From CBDBCU01 sp965243185 (GTDB lineage: Bacteria > Chloroflexota > Dehalococcoidia > Lucifugimonadales > UBA3495): 64,000 nt of DNA. Positions 1 to 9,175 of this stretch are shown in pieces (within the stretch, counting starts at the first letter, position 1; every line of letters starts with the position of its first letter). Where the stretch lies: positions 744,001-808,000 of the forward strand of contig OZ251531.1 in the NCBI GenBank assembly GCA_965243185.1, given 5' to 3'. The notes below the pieces were generated by a model that made no database searches, was not told the origin of the DNA, and saw nothing but the letters and a program-made list of their open reading frames with translations. Both the position numbers and the translations under genes were made by a program.

Positions 1-228
1 TACCCATTGGTATCAGGCGTCGCCGCGGGCGACAGAGGGGGTGCCGCGTCCGTCGCCGGCTTGGCCGGTGAAGGTCTGCCATGTGAGCCGCCGGTTGCGG
101 CGGCCGCAGGCCGCGCTGCGCAGCCGGTTGGTGGAGCTTTTGCGGCGGTTGCTCCTGTGGAACCGACCCTGGCCTTCAGGCGTTGCCGCCGGTTCCTTGC
201 AGAAAGCGACGGGCCCGCTACAGGGGTT

Positions 229-1147
229 CTACGGGGGTCCCAACTCCGGCTCGACCATGCGCAGCTGAGCCAAGCCGCTTTCCGGCGTCGTAGCGGTTTG
301 GATGAGGGTCTGCAGGGCGGCATCTTGCTGGTCTTGGGTTGCCTGATCCGAAGTCTGGCTTTTGACGGCGTTCAGGCAGCCGCGCTGCAAAGTTGCCGGA
401 GCTCGCTCCGCTTGGGCTACGTCCGCGGCCAGGTCTCCCGTCTCGTCAGTAGGCGAATTGGCTTTTTGGCGCTGTCCGGCGGTTCCGGGCAACCCGGGTG
501 CCGGAAAAGCTTCCGAGCTCGGTTTTTACCCCGGTTGGCGGTAAGGATCGTCGGGCCGGGTCTGCTCCCATTCGTTGAGGAACTTCTGGACGGACCGGCG
601 GAAGGCAGTCTGTCCGCCGGCGGGTCCGTCCGGCGGGTTGTGGTCGGCTATTGCTTCGGCCCGGGCGCCGAAGCAGGCTTCCAGGATCAGGAGATGTACT
701 GGGATATAGGGGCCGAAGTTGAGCAACTCGTCAGCGGCCGGCCGGCTTGGGACGGCTTGCTGATCCCTTCGCGGCGGTAGCCGTCGGCTATGGCTTCGGC
801 CAAGACCGGCCCCAGGTCGGCCCGTTCCGGCGGAGTCATCATCCGGCAGCTCTTGGGGTCGGATTGGGAAGGCTGCTCCAAGCCCCAAGATTCGACCGCC
901 TGCCGGAACCAGTGGCTGAAGCTTTCATGGGCGTTCTGCCCCTGGCTTTGGGCCAGGCTGACCGCGCAACCGTTGCGGTAGGCGTAGATTACGCCCAGAA
1001 AGGGGACTGGTTGCGGTGCTGTCGTTTGATGGCCGGCACGGCTTTTTCCAGGTCGGCCCGATTGACCGCGTAGCCGTTGGCGTAAAAGCCGGCGGTCGCG
1101 GCTTCCAGAATCCAGCGGTCGTAGTGCTTGATGAAGTCGGTGGTCAT
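229..1147 (-). pseudogene. Decayed gene of unknown function, several frameshifts
   Basis: Reading minus from an ATG at 1147 gives about 50 plausible residues (MTTDFIKHYDRWILEAATAG at the start) and then a stop near 1000. Protein-like sequence resumes in another frame (about 690-1000, containing HESFSHWFRQAVESWGLEQP). It then shifts again (about 526-730, containing FGPYIPVHLLILEACFGA) and once more (about 229-492). The four pieces follow in order, so the simplest reading is one gene of about 300 residues broken by three frame changes. The ATG overlaps the stop of the upstream 117-residue frame (ATGA), which suggests translational coupling in the intact ancestor. I do not recognise the family. 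Sequencing error in a low-coverage contig is the alternative explanation. Confidence 0.5.
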
Positions 1148-1497
1148 AGCAGCGCCTTGGAATGGCGGGCAGCAGTTCCGGCCGGAACGGTCAGGCTGTC
1201 GGCGGTTACGCTGTCGGCTTGTACATAGTCCAAGATGGTCTGGACGATTTCCGGCGGCACGGTTTCCGGAGCTTTAAGCTGCTCCTGGAAGTGGGTTTGG
1301 GTGTCCAGCAGGGCGGCCAGGGTGTGCAGGTCAAAGTCCTCCGTCCGGCGGGCTTGGGGGCGGCCGGTGGCCAAGTCCTCGTGGTAGTTGAACAGGAATC
1401 GGAGGATACTGCCCAGCCGTTCCAGGGCGTCCGGGACAGTGACGGCCCGAGTGACGCTGCCGTAGTCGCCAGCTTGGCAGATGAGGCAATGCTGCAT
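1144..1497 (-). CDS. Hypothetical protein, 117 aa
   Basis: The ATG at 1497 opens a 117-residue frame. It has a Cys pair near the N-terminus (HCLICQAG) and a mostly helical, acidic middle (LGSILRFLFNYHEDLATGR). Its stop overlaps the start of the decayed downstream gene by ATGA. No family is recognised. It begins only about 40 bp from the inverted-repeat element at 1535-1703, so its 5' end or its promoter may have been lost when that element landed. Lack of a clear Shine-Dalgarno sequence fits that idea. Confidence 0.5.
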   Translation of the reverse strand: MQHCLICQAGDYGSVTRAVTVPDALERLGSILRFLFNYHEDLATGRPQARRTEDFDLHTLAALLDTQTHFQEQLKAPETVPPEIVQTILDYVQADSVTADSLTVPAGTAARHSKALL

Positions 1498-1534
1498 AGC
1501 GATGCAGGGAAAGGTGGCGCTGAACTAGGCCGGC

Positions 1535-1703
1535 GGGTTCTGTAACATTTTGCTGGGGGGATTAGATGTGGGCGTGGAGTTGCCGGGAGTGCGGCCGGAC
1601 TTGCTACTACGATATGACCACCGATGAGTTGGTGTGCTACCAATGCGGACACCGCCGCAAGGTGCAACGGCAGCCGTCCCCCCAGCAAAATGTTACAGAA
1701 CCC
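1535..1703. mobile_element. 169-bp element with perfect 26-bp terminal inverted repeats
   Basis: The left end (1535-1560, starting GGGTTCTGTAACATTTTGCT) and the right end (1678-1703) are exact reverse complements over 26 bp. The interior of about 117 bp encodes a short zinc-ribbon-like frame. The insertion falls inside the C-terminal end of a DUF433 gene. Related ends occur at 40725-41236. There is no transposase inside, so this is MITE-like and presumably moved in trans. No clear target-site duplication is visible. Confidence 0.8.
1566..1703 (+). other. Zinc-ribbon-like mini frame inside the inverted-repeat element
   Basis: The ATG at 1566 lies six bases after the G-run of the left terminal repeat, which could act as ribosome-binding sequence. 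The first 35 codons contain two CxxC pairs (WSCRECGRTCYYDMT and then VCYQCGHRRK), a zinc-ribbon spacing. The open frame continues through the right repeat into antisense sequence of the DUF433 gene, which is not credible protein. It may be a remnant of the N-terminal zinc-binding domain of a transposase such as those of the IS1595 group, but that is a guess. Confidence 0.35.
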
Positions 1704-1904
1704 CTTGCGCGCATACAGCAAGCACGCCTGAATATCCTCCACCTCCAGCCAGTCATAGCCGCTGCAAATAGTTTCCGGGGCATCCCCCGCCGCCAGCATA
1801 CCCAGAATATGCTCCACCGCCAACCGCCGCCCCCGAATTATCGGCTTGCCCCCGAATATATCCGGGTTCACCGTAATTCTCTCCAGCAACTTGCTTTCGT
1901 CCAT
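1704..1904 (-). pseudogene. DUF433 domain protein, 3' end interrupted by element
   Basis: The ATG at 1904 begins a typical DUF433 protein: an NPDIFGGKPIIRGRRL core followed by the helix VEHILGMLAAGDAPETICSG and DIQACLLYARKG. DUF433 proteins are small HTH-like proteins, usually about 75 residues and often the antitoxin partner of a DUF5615 PIN-like toxin. Here the frame enters the terminal repeat of the 1535-1703 element after about 67 residues, so only the last few native residues are replaced by element-encoded and downstream sequence. No partner toxin is seen next to it. The truncated product could still fold, since the core domain is complete. Confidence 0.75.
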
Positions 1905-2001
1905 AACCCCAAACGACCGGTTGCCCTGATTTTGAGACCGCTGTTCCTTGCCTCCAGTTTATCAAAGGAAACCGCCAGCAACAACCAAACCGCCCTACCC
2001 T

Positions 2002-4191
2002 CTACCGCGGAATCACCAACCCCTCCTCCTCCAGCTCCTCCAAAATCTGCCCGGCCCGGCTGCCGCCGATTTTCAACCGCCGCTCCAGCAGCGACGAACT
2101 CAAATGCGGATTCCGCAACGCCAGTTCCCGGGCCTTCTCCAGCGTCTCCTCATCCAGACCGCCGGCGTCCGCCTCATCCCCGTCGACCCCGTCAAACTCC
2201 TCCAAGTTAATCGCCGGCAGCGGCGGCCCCTTCTGCTCCAGCCAGAAGTCCACCAACTGCTCAATCTCCTCATCGAAAACCAGCGTCCCCTGCACCCGGC
2301 GCGGCTGCGGCGAATCATTATTCGCCAGCAGCATATCCCCCTTGCCCAGCAGCTTCTCCGCCCCCACCGCGTCCAGAATCACCCGGGCGTTCACCTGCGT
2401 TGCCACCGCAAAGGCCACCTTGGCCGGCACATTCGCCTTCAGCAGCCCGGTAACCACTTCCTTGGACGGACGCTGCGTTGCCAATACCAGATGAATCCCC
2501 GACGCCCGCCCCATCTGCGCCAACCGCACCAGCGAATGCTCCACTTCCGCCCCGCCGACCATCATCAAATCCGCCAGTTCGTCCACAATCAGCACAATGT
2601 AGGGTATCGGCTCCTTGGCCTTGGCGTTATACCCGGCAATGTTGCGGGTATTGATTTCCGACATCTGCTTGTAGCGCCGGTTCATCTCCCGCACCAGCCC
2701 CTTCAGCATCGGGCTGACTTCATCCACATCGGTAATCACCGGCAAAACCAAATGCGGAATCCCGTTGAACGGCGTCAACTCCACCTGCTTGGGATCCACC
2801 ATCAGCATCCGTAGCTGGTCCGGCGGCTTGGTCATCAGGAAAGAAGCGATGATGGAATTGATGCAGACGCTTTTGCCGCTGCCGGTCGCCCCGGCAATCA
2901 TCACATGGGGCAGCGCCGCCAAATCCATTGCCACCGCTTCCCCACCGGCGTCCGCGCCCAACGCAATCGGCAGCCCGCCCTTGCCCACTATCTTGCGGAA
3001 ATCCTGCGCCTCCATCACCTCCCGCATCGTCACCTTGCTCGGCGTCGGCGTCGGCAATTCCAGACCCAGCAAAGCCTCCCCCGGCACCGGCTCAAAGCGC
3101 AGACTCGGCGCGCTGATGGCTAATGCCAAATCCTTCTCCCGGGCCAATATGCTGCCTACCTGCACCCGCCGCCGTTCACTGGCCGCCATCCCGTCGCCCT
3201 TGTCCCGACCCCTTTTCTCCATCCAGCCCGGCATCAACCCGAAACGGACAATCCGCGGCCCCGCCTTAATATCCGCCACCTCCACGCTGACCCCATGGTC
3301 CGCCAACGCCTTCTCAATGTTGACCGCCATCTGTTTCAGCGGCCGGTCATCCCGTTGCCGGCTTTCCGCCGGCGCCAGCAATTCCATCGGCGGTAGCTGC
3401 CACTGCGACCCCTTGACCGCTACCGGCGACAGATTGGCCGGCGCAACGACCGGCGGCGGCGGGGCCGCCGGGACTGCCTTAACCACCACCGGCTTTTCCA
3501 CCACCTCGACCGCCGCTGCAACTGCTACCGCCCGCCGCCGCGGCCGCCACTCCACTACCGCCGTCAACCAAGGCGGCCGCGTCTCCCTATGCGCCAAGAT
3601 ATAAGCCAGTCTCCGCACGCCGGCCGCGACCTTCCGCGCTGCCCACTGCGCCCCCAACGCCAGCAATGCCAACACGAACCAGATGCCCTTGCCGGTATTG
3701 AACAATGCCACCCAATAGGCCCGGCTCACGCTGTAGGGATAGACAATCAGGGGAATGACCAATGCCACCCCCAGCAGTTTCAGCGCCCCCAGCCACGCCG
3801 ATTCCCCCACTATCGCCTGCCCCCAGTGACCGCCCATACTGGCCGTCCGCAACGCCCCATAATCCGGGTGAAAGTAGGTCAAGATGCCGATGACCAATAC
3901 CACCGCTCCCGCCCCGGCCAACCACCACCGCCAGGGCCGGAACAAAAACCGGGGACAGTACCGCAGTGTGGCTAAAACCCCGCCGCACCACAAAATCACC
4001 GGCACCCACCCGTAGCCCAACGCCGTATAAGTCCGCCGGTTGGCATCCTCATAAATCCAGAACACCACCAGCGCAGTTGCCAAAGCCGACACCACCACAA
4101 AGGCATCCAGCCCGGCAAAAAACCAGAAACGAAACCTGGGATTGCCCCAAGACCCGGCGGGACTGCGGAGCAAAGACGCGGATTCTGCCAT
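2002..4191 (-). CDS. ftsK: DNA translocase FtsK/SpoIIIE
   Basis: This is an ATP-driven, membrane-anchored DNA pump that moves chromosome ends through the division septum. The 729-residue protein has about five hydrophobic segments in residues 20-185, a Pro/Ala-rich linker to about 255, then the alpha/beta motor. The Walker A motif GATGSGKS is at 434-441, and VLIVDELADLMM is the Walker B region. The C-terminal gamma winged helix (SSLLERRLKIGGSRAGQILE) reads oriented polar sequences. The size is normal for short-linker Gram-positive-type FtsK. It lies downstream of the rnj block but is separated from it by a strong terminator at 4302-4336. Confidence 0.96.
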   Translation of the reverse strand: MAESASLLRSPAGSWGNPRFRFWFFAGLDAFVVVSALATALVVFWIYEDANRRTYTALGYGWVPVILWCGGVLATLRYCPRFLFRPWRWWLAGAGAVVLVIGILTYFHPDYGALRTASMGGHWGQAIVGESAWLGALKLLGVALVIPLIVYPYSVSRAYWVALFNTGKGIWFVLALLALGAQWAARKVAAGVRRLAYILAHRETRPPWLTAVVEWRPRRRAVAVAAAVEVVEKPVVVKAVPAAPPPPVVAPANLSPVAVKGSQWQLPPMELLAPAESRQRDDRPLKQMAVNIEKALADHGVSVEVADIKAGPRIVRFGLMPGWMEKRGRDKGDGMAASERRRVQVGSILAREKDLALAISAPSLRFEPVPGEALLGLELPTPTPSKVTMREVMEAQDFRKIVGKGGLPIALGADAGGEAVAMDLAALPHVMIAGATGSGKSVCINSIIASFLMTKPPDQLRMLMVDPKQVELTPFNGIPHLVLPVITDVDEVSPMLKGLVREMNRRYKQMSEINTRNIAGYNAKAKEPIPYIVLIVDELADLMMVGGAEVEHSLVRLAQMGRASGIHLVLATQRPSKEVVTGLLKANVPAKVAFAVATQVNARVILDAVGAEKLLGKGDMLLANNDSPQPRRVQGTLVFDEEIEQLVDFWLEQKGPPLPAINLEEFDGVDGDEADAGGLDEETLEKARELALRNPHLSSSLLERRLKIGGSRAGQILEELEEEGLVIPR

Positions 4192-4301
4192 ATAACCCCC
4201 CGGAGAACCGGCTGAACATCATCTCCTCACCTCTATCCTACCCGGAACGGCGGCAAAACTTAAAGATTTATGGTAACCAATTTCCGGGACTTTGCCGCAA
4301 A

Positions 4302-4336
4302 TAAAAAGTTGGGGCGGGCGTAATTGCGCCCGCCCC
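4302..4336 (-). terminator. Intrinsic terminator after the small membrane gene
   Basis: A 10-bp perfect stem (GGGGCGGGCG/CGCCCGCCCC) with a 6-nt loop is followed on the minus strand by AACTTTTTATTTG. It ends transcription coming from the rnj-side block before ftsK. Confidence 0.8.
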
Positions 4337-4415
4337 TTTGCAGTTGCCGGGTTGCCTGTGGTATTTTTGCGGGTGTTGTAGGGTTTTAAGGGTAACCGTC
4401 ACCCCCCACGGCCCA

Positions 4416-4823
4416 TCAGCCCGGGAACGGTTCATCAAAGGGCAAGCCGGCACGCTCGGCTGCCGCTTTGCGCTCCAGCCAAGCCTTGGCCTTTGCCAGC
4501 CCGCTTGCCTCGCCCTTCGCCAAACCGCTAGCCTCCCCCTTTACCAAGCCGATTGCCTCGCCCTCTGCCCGGCCCTCCGCCCGCAGTTTCTCCGCCACCT
4601 TCGGTATCAGCAGTACCATACTCACCAAACCCTCCACGATGATGGTGATGGTCAACGCCGTCCCGGCCGACACGCCGAATATGGCAGCCAAGAGTAGCAA
4701 CCACGATTCATCCCGCCAGTCCAGCGCAGACCAATAACTCGCCAACAGCGAGGCTAAAATCGCCAAGAAAACGCCGTAATAGCAAACCCAGTATTTCCCC
4801 CAGCGTTCCATCAATGCCATCAT
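4416..4823 (-). CDS. Small membrane protein with repetitive charged tail
   Basis: I start this gene at the ATG at 4823 because the longer frame would run back into rnj. The product (about 135 aa) has two hydrophobic segments (YYGVFLAILASLLASYW and SWLLLLAAIFGVSAGTALTI region). A short cytoplasmic tail follows with a tandem GLVKGEASGLAKGEASGLAK repeat and then the ending WLERKAAAERAGLPFDEPFP. That ending matches the C-terminus of the unrelated-looking membrane protein at 38743-39222 (WNERRLAAEQEGRPFTEPPP). The function is unknown. The shared tail suggests a common docking or sorting role. Confidence 0.7.
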   Translation of the reverse strand: MMALMERWGKYWVCYYGVFLAILASLLASYWSALDWRDESWLLLLAAIFGVSAGTALTITIIVEGLVSMVLLIPKVAEKLRAEGRAEGEAIGLVKGEASGLAKGEASGLAKAKAWLERKAAAERAGLPFDEPFPG

Positions 4824-4917
4824 AACGCCGCGCCAGTCCGGTCTGTCAAGCGGCTCAACGCAAATTCGGCAAAATTCACGGTACTCCGCTATCGAACGGA
4901 ACCGGGCGGCGAAAATC

Positions 4918-6594
4918 CTACTTCTCCACCAACGCCGGCACAATGGTCGGCCGCCGCCGCGTCTCATTCAGCAGGAAACGCCGGGCGGCGTCCCGCACCT
5001 TGTTTTTCAGCCGCTCCGGGGCCGCCGCCAGCTCCGGGCTATCCGCCAATACATCATCCACCAAAGCCGCCAACTCCGCAAACAGCCCGTCCGTCTCCGC
5101 CGCCTCCATAAACCCGCTGGCCCGGATTTGGCAGCGCCCCGCCGGCCGGCCCGTTGCCCGGTCCAACGCAACCACTATTACCACCACCCCGTCCTTGGCC
5201 AAGGCCCGCCGTTCCCGCAGCACCGCGCTTTGACTGTCCCGCGCGCTCAACCCGTCAATAAATATCGGACTGGCCGACACCGTATCCACTACCTGACCGC
5301 CGCCCTCTGACAGCTCCAGCACATCCCCATCCTCCAGCACGAAAATGCCGCCCGGAGCCAAATCCATATCCCAAGCCAGCCGGGCGTGAGCCATCAAATG
5401 CCGATACTCCCCATGCACCGGCACAAAGTAGCGCGGCTTGGTCAGGCTCAGCATCATTTTCAGCTCCTCCTGGCTGGCGTGGCCGTGAACATGAACCGTG
5501 GCAACCCGGTCATACAGCACCTTGGCCCCCTGCCGCAGCAGGTTATCAATAGTGCGGCTCACCAACAGTTCATTCCCCGGAATGGGCGACGCCGAAATCA
5601 CCACCGTATCCCCCTCCATCACCGCAACCTCCCGGTGGTCTTGATTGGCAATCCGCACCAGTGCCGAAGTCGGCTCCCCCTGGCTGCCGGTAGTCAGCAG
5701 CACCACCTGCTCCGGGGGATAAGACCGAATTTCGTTCAGGGAAAGCAGCGTACCCGGCGGCAGGTTCAGGTAGCCCATCTCCGCCGCCATATCCACATTG
5801 TCCGCCATACTCCGCCCGACAATGCTGACCTTGCGGTTATGCCGCACCGCCGCATCCACCACCTGTTGCACCCGGGAAATCAACGAGGCAAAAGTAGCCA
5901 CCATCACCCGCCCCGGCGCATCCCCAATGGCCCGCTCAAAGGCATTGCTCAAAATATGCTCCGAGGGGGTATAACCCGGCACTTCCGCATAAGTGGAATC
6001 GGAGCAAAGCAGCAGCACCCCGTCGGAACCGTGCTGCGCCAGGGTAGTCAAGTCAATAGTGCGCCCGTCCACCGGGGTATGGTCAATCTTGAAATCCCCG
6101 GTATGGATCACCGTCCCCAACGGGGTGCCGATGGCAATTCCCATCGCGTCCGGGATGCTGTGGCAGACCCGAAACCAGCTCGCTTGAAAGTTAGCGCCGA
6201 ACTGGTAGGGAATATCCGGCTCGATGACTTCCAACACCGCGCCCCGGGTCGCCCGGTGTTCCTTCAGCTTGACCGCAATCAAGCCGTGCGCCAAGCGGGG
6301 GGCATATACCGGCACTTCCAGTTGCGGCAGCACAAAAGGCAGCGCGCCGATATGGTCCTCATGCCCGTGGGTAATCAGGATGCCCCGCACCCGCTCCGCC
6401 CGTTCCACCAGATAGGAAACATCGGGAATAATCAGGTCAACGCCCAACTGCTCCTCGGTGGGAAACTGCACCCCGCAGTCCACGACGACTATATCCTCGC
6501 CGCACTCCAGGGCCATCATATTCTTGCCGATTTCCCCCAGACCGCCCAAGGGAATGACGCGCAGGGTACTGCTGTTGTTTCGGTGCAAAGTCAA
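4918..6594 (-). CDS. rnj: Ribonuclease J
   Basis: A metallo-beta-lactamase/beta-CASP nuclease with 5'-3' exo- and endoribonuclease activity in RNA decay and rRNA maturation. The 558-residue protein has the expected order: N-terminal IPLGGLGEIGKNMMALE, the zinc-binding HGHEDH motif at about residues 76-81, a beta-CASP domain, the VHVHGHASQEEL motif and a C-terminal domain. Length is typical. The start at 6594 gives the conserved N-terminus without extension. It lies 15 bp downstream of udg. Confidence 0.96.
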   Translation of the reverse strand: MTLHRNNSSTLRVIPLGGLGEIGKNMMALECGEDIVVVDCGVQFPTEEQLGVDLIIPDVSYLVERAERVRGILITHGHEDHIGALPFVLPQLEVPVYAPRLAHGLIAVKLKEHRATRGAVLEVIEPDIPYQFGANFQASWFRVCHSIPDAMGIAIGTPLGTVIHTGDFKIDHTPVDGRTIDLTTLAQHGSDGVLLLCSDSTYAEVPGYTPSEHILSNAFERAIGDAPGRVMVATFASLISRVQQVVDAAVRHNRKVSIVGRSMADNVDMAAEMGYLNLPPGTLLSLNEIRSYPPEQVVLLTTGSQGEPTSALVRIANQDHREVAVMEGDTVVISASPIPGNELLVSRTIDNLLRQGAKVLYDRVATVHVHGHASQEELKMMLSLTKPRYFVPVHGEYRHLMAHARLAWDMDLAPGGIFVLEDGDVLELSEGGGQVVDTVSASPIFIDGLSARDSQSAVLRERRALAKDGVVVIVVALDRATGRPAGRCQIRASGFMEAAETDGLFAELAALVDDVLADSPELAAAPERLKNKVRDAARRFLLNETRRRPTIVPALVEK

Positions 6595-6608
6595 ATTGAC
6601 GCCAGTTC

Positions 6609-7238
6609 CTATAAAAGGTTCAGCTGTTCGGTGGGCGGCGCGGCCGGCGGCTCCGGCAAGTTGGACGGCAGCGTAACCGGCCCTTGCCGCGCCTGTTCCA
6701 GAATGTCAGGAATCCGCTGGAAATCCTCCACGATAAGCCCCCGCATTTCCTGCCGATACAAGGCCGCCGCCGGGTGCATTATCGGGTAAATCCGCCGCCC
6801 ATCCTTTTCCCGCAGCCGCCCCCGGGCCCGGGTAATGCCCTCTCCCGGAAAGAACCGGGCCAGGGAGAACCGCCCCAGGGTAACAATCAGCAGCGGGTCA
6901 ATCAGCTCAATCTGCCGGTTCAGGTACTTGCTGCACGCCCCCATTTCCTCTGGCAGCGGATCCCGGTTCTGCGGTGGCCGGCACTTGACCATATTGGCGA
7001 TATAAACCTGCCGCCGGGTCAACCCGATGGAGCGCAGCAATTCCTCCAGAAACCCGCCGGCCGCCCCCACAAAGGGACGCCCTTGGGCATCCTCCTGCGC
7101 CCCCGGCCCTTCGCCAATAAACATCAGCTCGGCCTTGGGGTCGCCTTCTCCCGGCACCGCATTGCGCCGGCCTTGGTGCAGCGCGCAGTCCGTACACGCC
7201 GCCACCAGCCGGGCGATTTCTTGCAGGCTATCCATCAC
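6609..7238 (-). CDS. Type 4 uracil-DNA glycosylase (iron-sulfur)
   Basis: Removes uracil from DNA in base-excision repair. The 209-residue protein carries the family 4 signatures. There is a CxxC near the N-terminus (C15, C18) with two further Cys (MVKCRPPQNRDP and GACSKYL) that bind the 4Fe-4S cluster, the catalytic loop GEGPGAQED and the HPAA motif near residue 170. It sits between acpP and rnj in the minus-strand block, with short spacers. Confidence 0.93.
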   Translation of the reverse strand: MMDSLQEIARLVAACTDCALHQGRRNAVPGEGDPKAELMFIGEGPGAQEDAQGRPFVGAAGGFLEELLRSIGLTRRQVYIANMVKCRPPQNRDPLPEEMGACSKYLNRQIELIDPLLIVTLGRFSLARFFPGEGITRARGRLREKDGRRIYPIMHPAAALYRQEMRGLIVEDFQRIPDILEQARQGPVTLPSNLPEPPAAPPTEQLNLL

Positions 7239-7344
7239 CCTTCACCAACGCCGCTTGCCCCGGCCGTGGCCGGACCAAAAGAACCGCCCCGACCAAGCCC
7301 TTTTGACCGGGTGGCTCCGGAAAATCGGAAAAAGCCGGCAGCTG

Positions 7345-7605
7345 CTACTCGTCCGCAACGCCATGCTCTTTCAGGTAGTTGATGGCGTCCTCAACCGTGC
7401 GGATTTCAGCAGCGTCCTCGTCGGAAATTTCCACCTGGTTATCCTCGGTGGAAAACTCCTCCTCAAAAGCCATAATCAACTCCACCAAATCCAGGGAGTC
7501 GGCTTCCAGGTCGTCGGTAAAGGAGGAACTTTCCTCCACATCGCTGGCATCCTTGCCCAGCTTGTCGGCTACGATGGACTTCACGCGTTCACTAACGGCG
7601 GCCAA
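7345..7605 (-). CDS. acpP: Acyl carrier protein
   Basis: Carries growing acyl chains in fatty-acid synthesis. The 86-residue acidic protein contains the phosphopantetheine attachment motif DSLDLVELIM, with Ser in the context EADSLD. It lies three bases after nusB and in the same transcription unit as fabD, which loads its malonyl group. Confidence 0.96.
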   Translation of the reverse strand: MAAVSERVKSIVADKLGKDASDVEESSSFTDDLEADSLDLVELIMAFEEEFSTEDNQVEISDEDAAEIRTVEDAINYLKEHGVADE

Positions 7606-7608
7606 AGG

Positions 7609-8091
7609 TCATCCCCCTTCAGACACAGGTTTTACCGGATTAAGTTCCCCTCGGGACAGTGCCCCCATCGCCGACCCCAGTACGCCATTGACAAACCGGG
7701 CCGAACTGTCGCTTCCGAATACTTTAGCCAGCTCCACCGCTTCATTCACGGCGGTTTTCGCCGGGGTGTCGGTATGGAATAGCAGCTCAAACAATGCAAT
7801 CCGCAGAATGTTGCGGTCCACCGGCGACAGCAGATTGACCGGCCACGCCGGGGCGTAACCCTGAATCAGTTCGTCCAGCTCCTGCCGTTCCGCCCCAATT
7901 CCTTGCAGCAGCCTTTGGGCAAAGGCCATCACTTCCGCCCCTTCCCCCGGATGCAGCGGGTTTTCCGCCGCCAGCCACTCCAGGGCGGCCTCGGAAAACT
8001 CCCCCCGCAAATCCCCGGCAAAGCCGGCTTGCAGGGCCATTATCCGCGCCGTCCGCCGCGGATTATTGGTCAATACCTTCGTCATACTCAC
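7609..8091 (-). CDS. nusB: Transcription antitermination factor NusB
   Basis: An RNA-binding all-helical protein that works with NusE at boxA for rRNA antitermination. The 160-residue sequence has the NusB pattern: RRTARIMALQAGFAGD at the N-terminus, NLLSPVDRNILRIALFELLF in the middle, and the C-terminal motif TAVNEAVELAKVFGSDSSARFVNG split over two helices. It is placed between fabD and acpP, with tight spacing indicating co-transcription. Confidence 0.94.
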   Translation of the reverse strand: MSMTKVLTNNPRRTARIMALQAGFAGDLRGEFSEAALEWLAAENPLHPGEGAEVMAFAQRLLQGIGAERQELDELIQGYAPAWPVNLLSPVDRNILRIALFELLFHTDTPAKTAVNEAVELAKVFGSDSSARFVNGVLGSAMGALSRGELNPVKPVSEGG

Positions 8092-8121
8092 CCAAAGGCG
8101 GGACGCCGCCGGCTGCTGTCT

Positions 8122-9072
8122 CTATCCCTGCGCCGGCGCCAGTTTCTGTATCGAATCCGGGTCCGAAAGCGTAACCGCCTCTACTTCCCGGTCAATCCGC
8201 TTAATCAGACTGGACAGCACCCGCGCCGGCCCGAACTCGACAAAATGGGAAGTCCCGGCATCCACCATATACTGCACTGACTGCTTCCAGCGGACGCAGT
8301 GGCACAAGCCGGTAATCAACTCCTGCCGCACCTGCTCCGCCGTCACCGCCGGAGCCGCCGCCGCATTAGCCACAATCGGCGCCTGCGGGTCTTTCAACTC
8401 CAACTCCGCCAATGCCGCCGTCAAGCCCTGCTGCGCCTGCCCCATCAGCGACGAATGAAAAGCCCCGCTTACTTTCAGCGGCACCGTCTTTTTCGCCCCC
8501 CGGGCTTCCGCCAAGTCCATCGCCCGGGCCACGGCGATTTTATCCCCGCTGATGACCACTTGGTCTGCGCTGTTCACATTAGCCAGTTCCACCCCGGTCT
8601 CAGCGCAGATATGCTCAAAGGCAAACTCATCCAGCCCGATAATGGCCGCCATCCCGCCGGGCCGGGCTTCGGCCGCCTCATGCATCAGCCGCCCCCGTTC
8701 CCGCACCAGGCGCACCCCGTCCCGGAAGTTCACCACGCCCGCCACCACCAGCGAAGTATATTCCCCCAAGCTATGCCCGGCCACGGACACCGGCTGGGGC
8801 ATTTGCGCGCCCAGATACTCCTGCCACGCCTTCCAGCAGGCAATGCTGACCACCATAATGGCCGGCTGGGAGTTGATGGTATCCTGCAATTCCCGGGCCG
8901 GCCCTTCGAAAATCAGCCGGGACAAGCGGAAGTTCAGGCTGTCATCCGCCTCCTCAAACACCTCCCGGGCAGACCGGGAAGTGTGAAAAAGCTCCAGCCC
9001 CATTCCCACGCTCTGGGAACCCTGGCCCGGAAAAACGAAAGAGTAGCTGCTGTTATCCTGATTGCTCCTCAT
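8122..9072 (-). CDS. fabD: Malonyl-CoA:ACP transacylase
   Basis: Transfers malonyl from CoA to acyl carrier protein. The sequence shows FVFPGQGSQSVGMG at the N-terminus, the active-site serine in VAGHSLGEYTSL, and the catalytic His in VSGAFHSSLM. I start at the ATG at 9072, preceded by a GGAGGGT Shine-Dalgarno, rather than the in-frame start at 9153, because the family begins only a few residues before the FPGQGSQ motif. It follows rpmF on the same strand. Confidence 0.95.
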   Translation of the reverse strand: MRSNQDNSSYSFVFPGQGSQSVGMGLELFHTSRSAREVFEEADDSLNFRLSRLIFEGPARELQDTINSQPAIMVVSIACWKAWQEYLGAQMPQPVSVAGHSLGEYTSLVVAGVVNFRDGVRLVRERGRLMHEAAEARPGGMAAIIGLDEFAFEHICAETGVELANVNSADQVVISGDKIAVARAMDLAEARGAKKTVPLKVSGAFHSSLMGQAQQGLTAALAELELKDPQAPIVANAAAAPAVTAEQVRQELITGLCHCVRWKQSVQYMVDAGTSHFVEFGPARVLSSLIKRIDREVEAVTLSDPDSIQKLAPAQG

Positions 9073-9175
9073 ACCCTCCACACTCAACAAACCCGATTGG
9101 CCCCGATTAAAACCTTCCGACTGCCGACCGGCATCGCCCGCCGGCGGCCGCAACCGCCGGGGCTGCCCCGTACCC

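Noticed and set aside
7..780. 257-residue plus-strand frame at the window start
   Set aside because: Low-complexity Ala/Gly/Arg/Pro translation antisense to the broken minus-strand gene; a shadow of high GC content.
1566..2210. 214-residue frame running out of the mini element
   Set aside because: Only the first 35 codons or so look like protein; the rest is antisense to DUF433 and ftsK.
5386..6789. 467-residue plus-strand frame opposite rnj and udg
   Set aside because: Antisense to two well-supported genes, with His/Arg/Pro-rich low-complexity translation.
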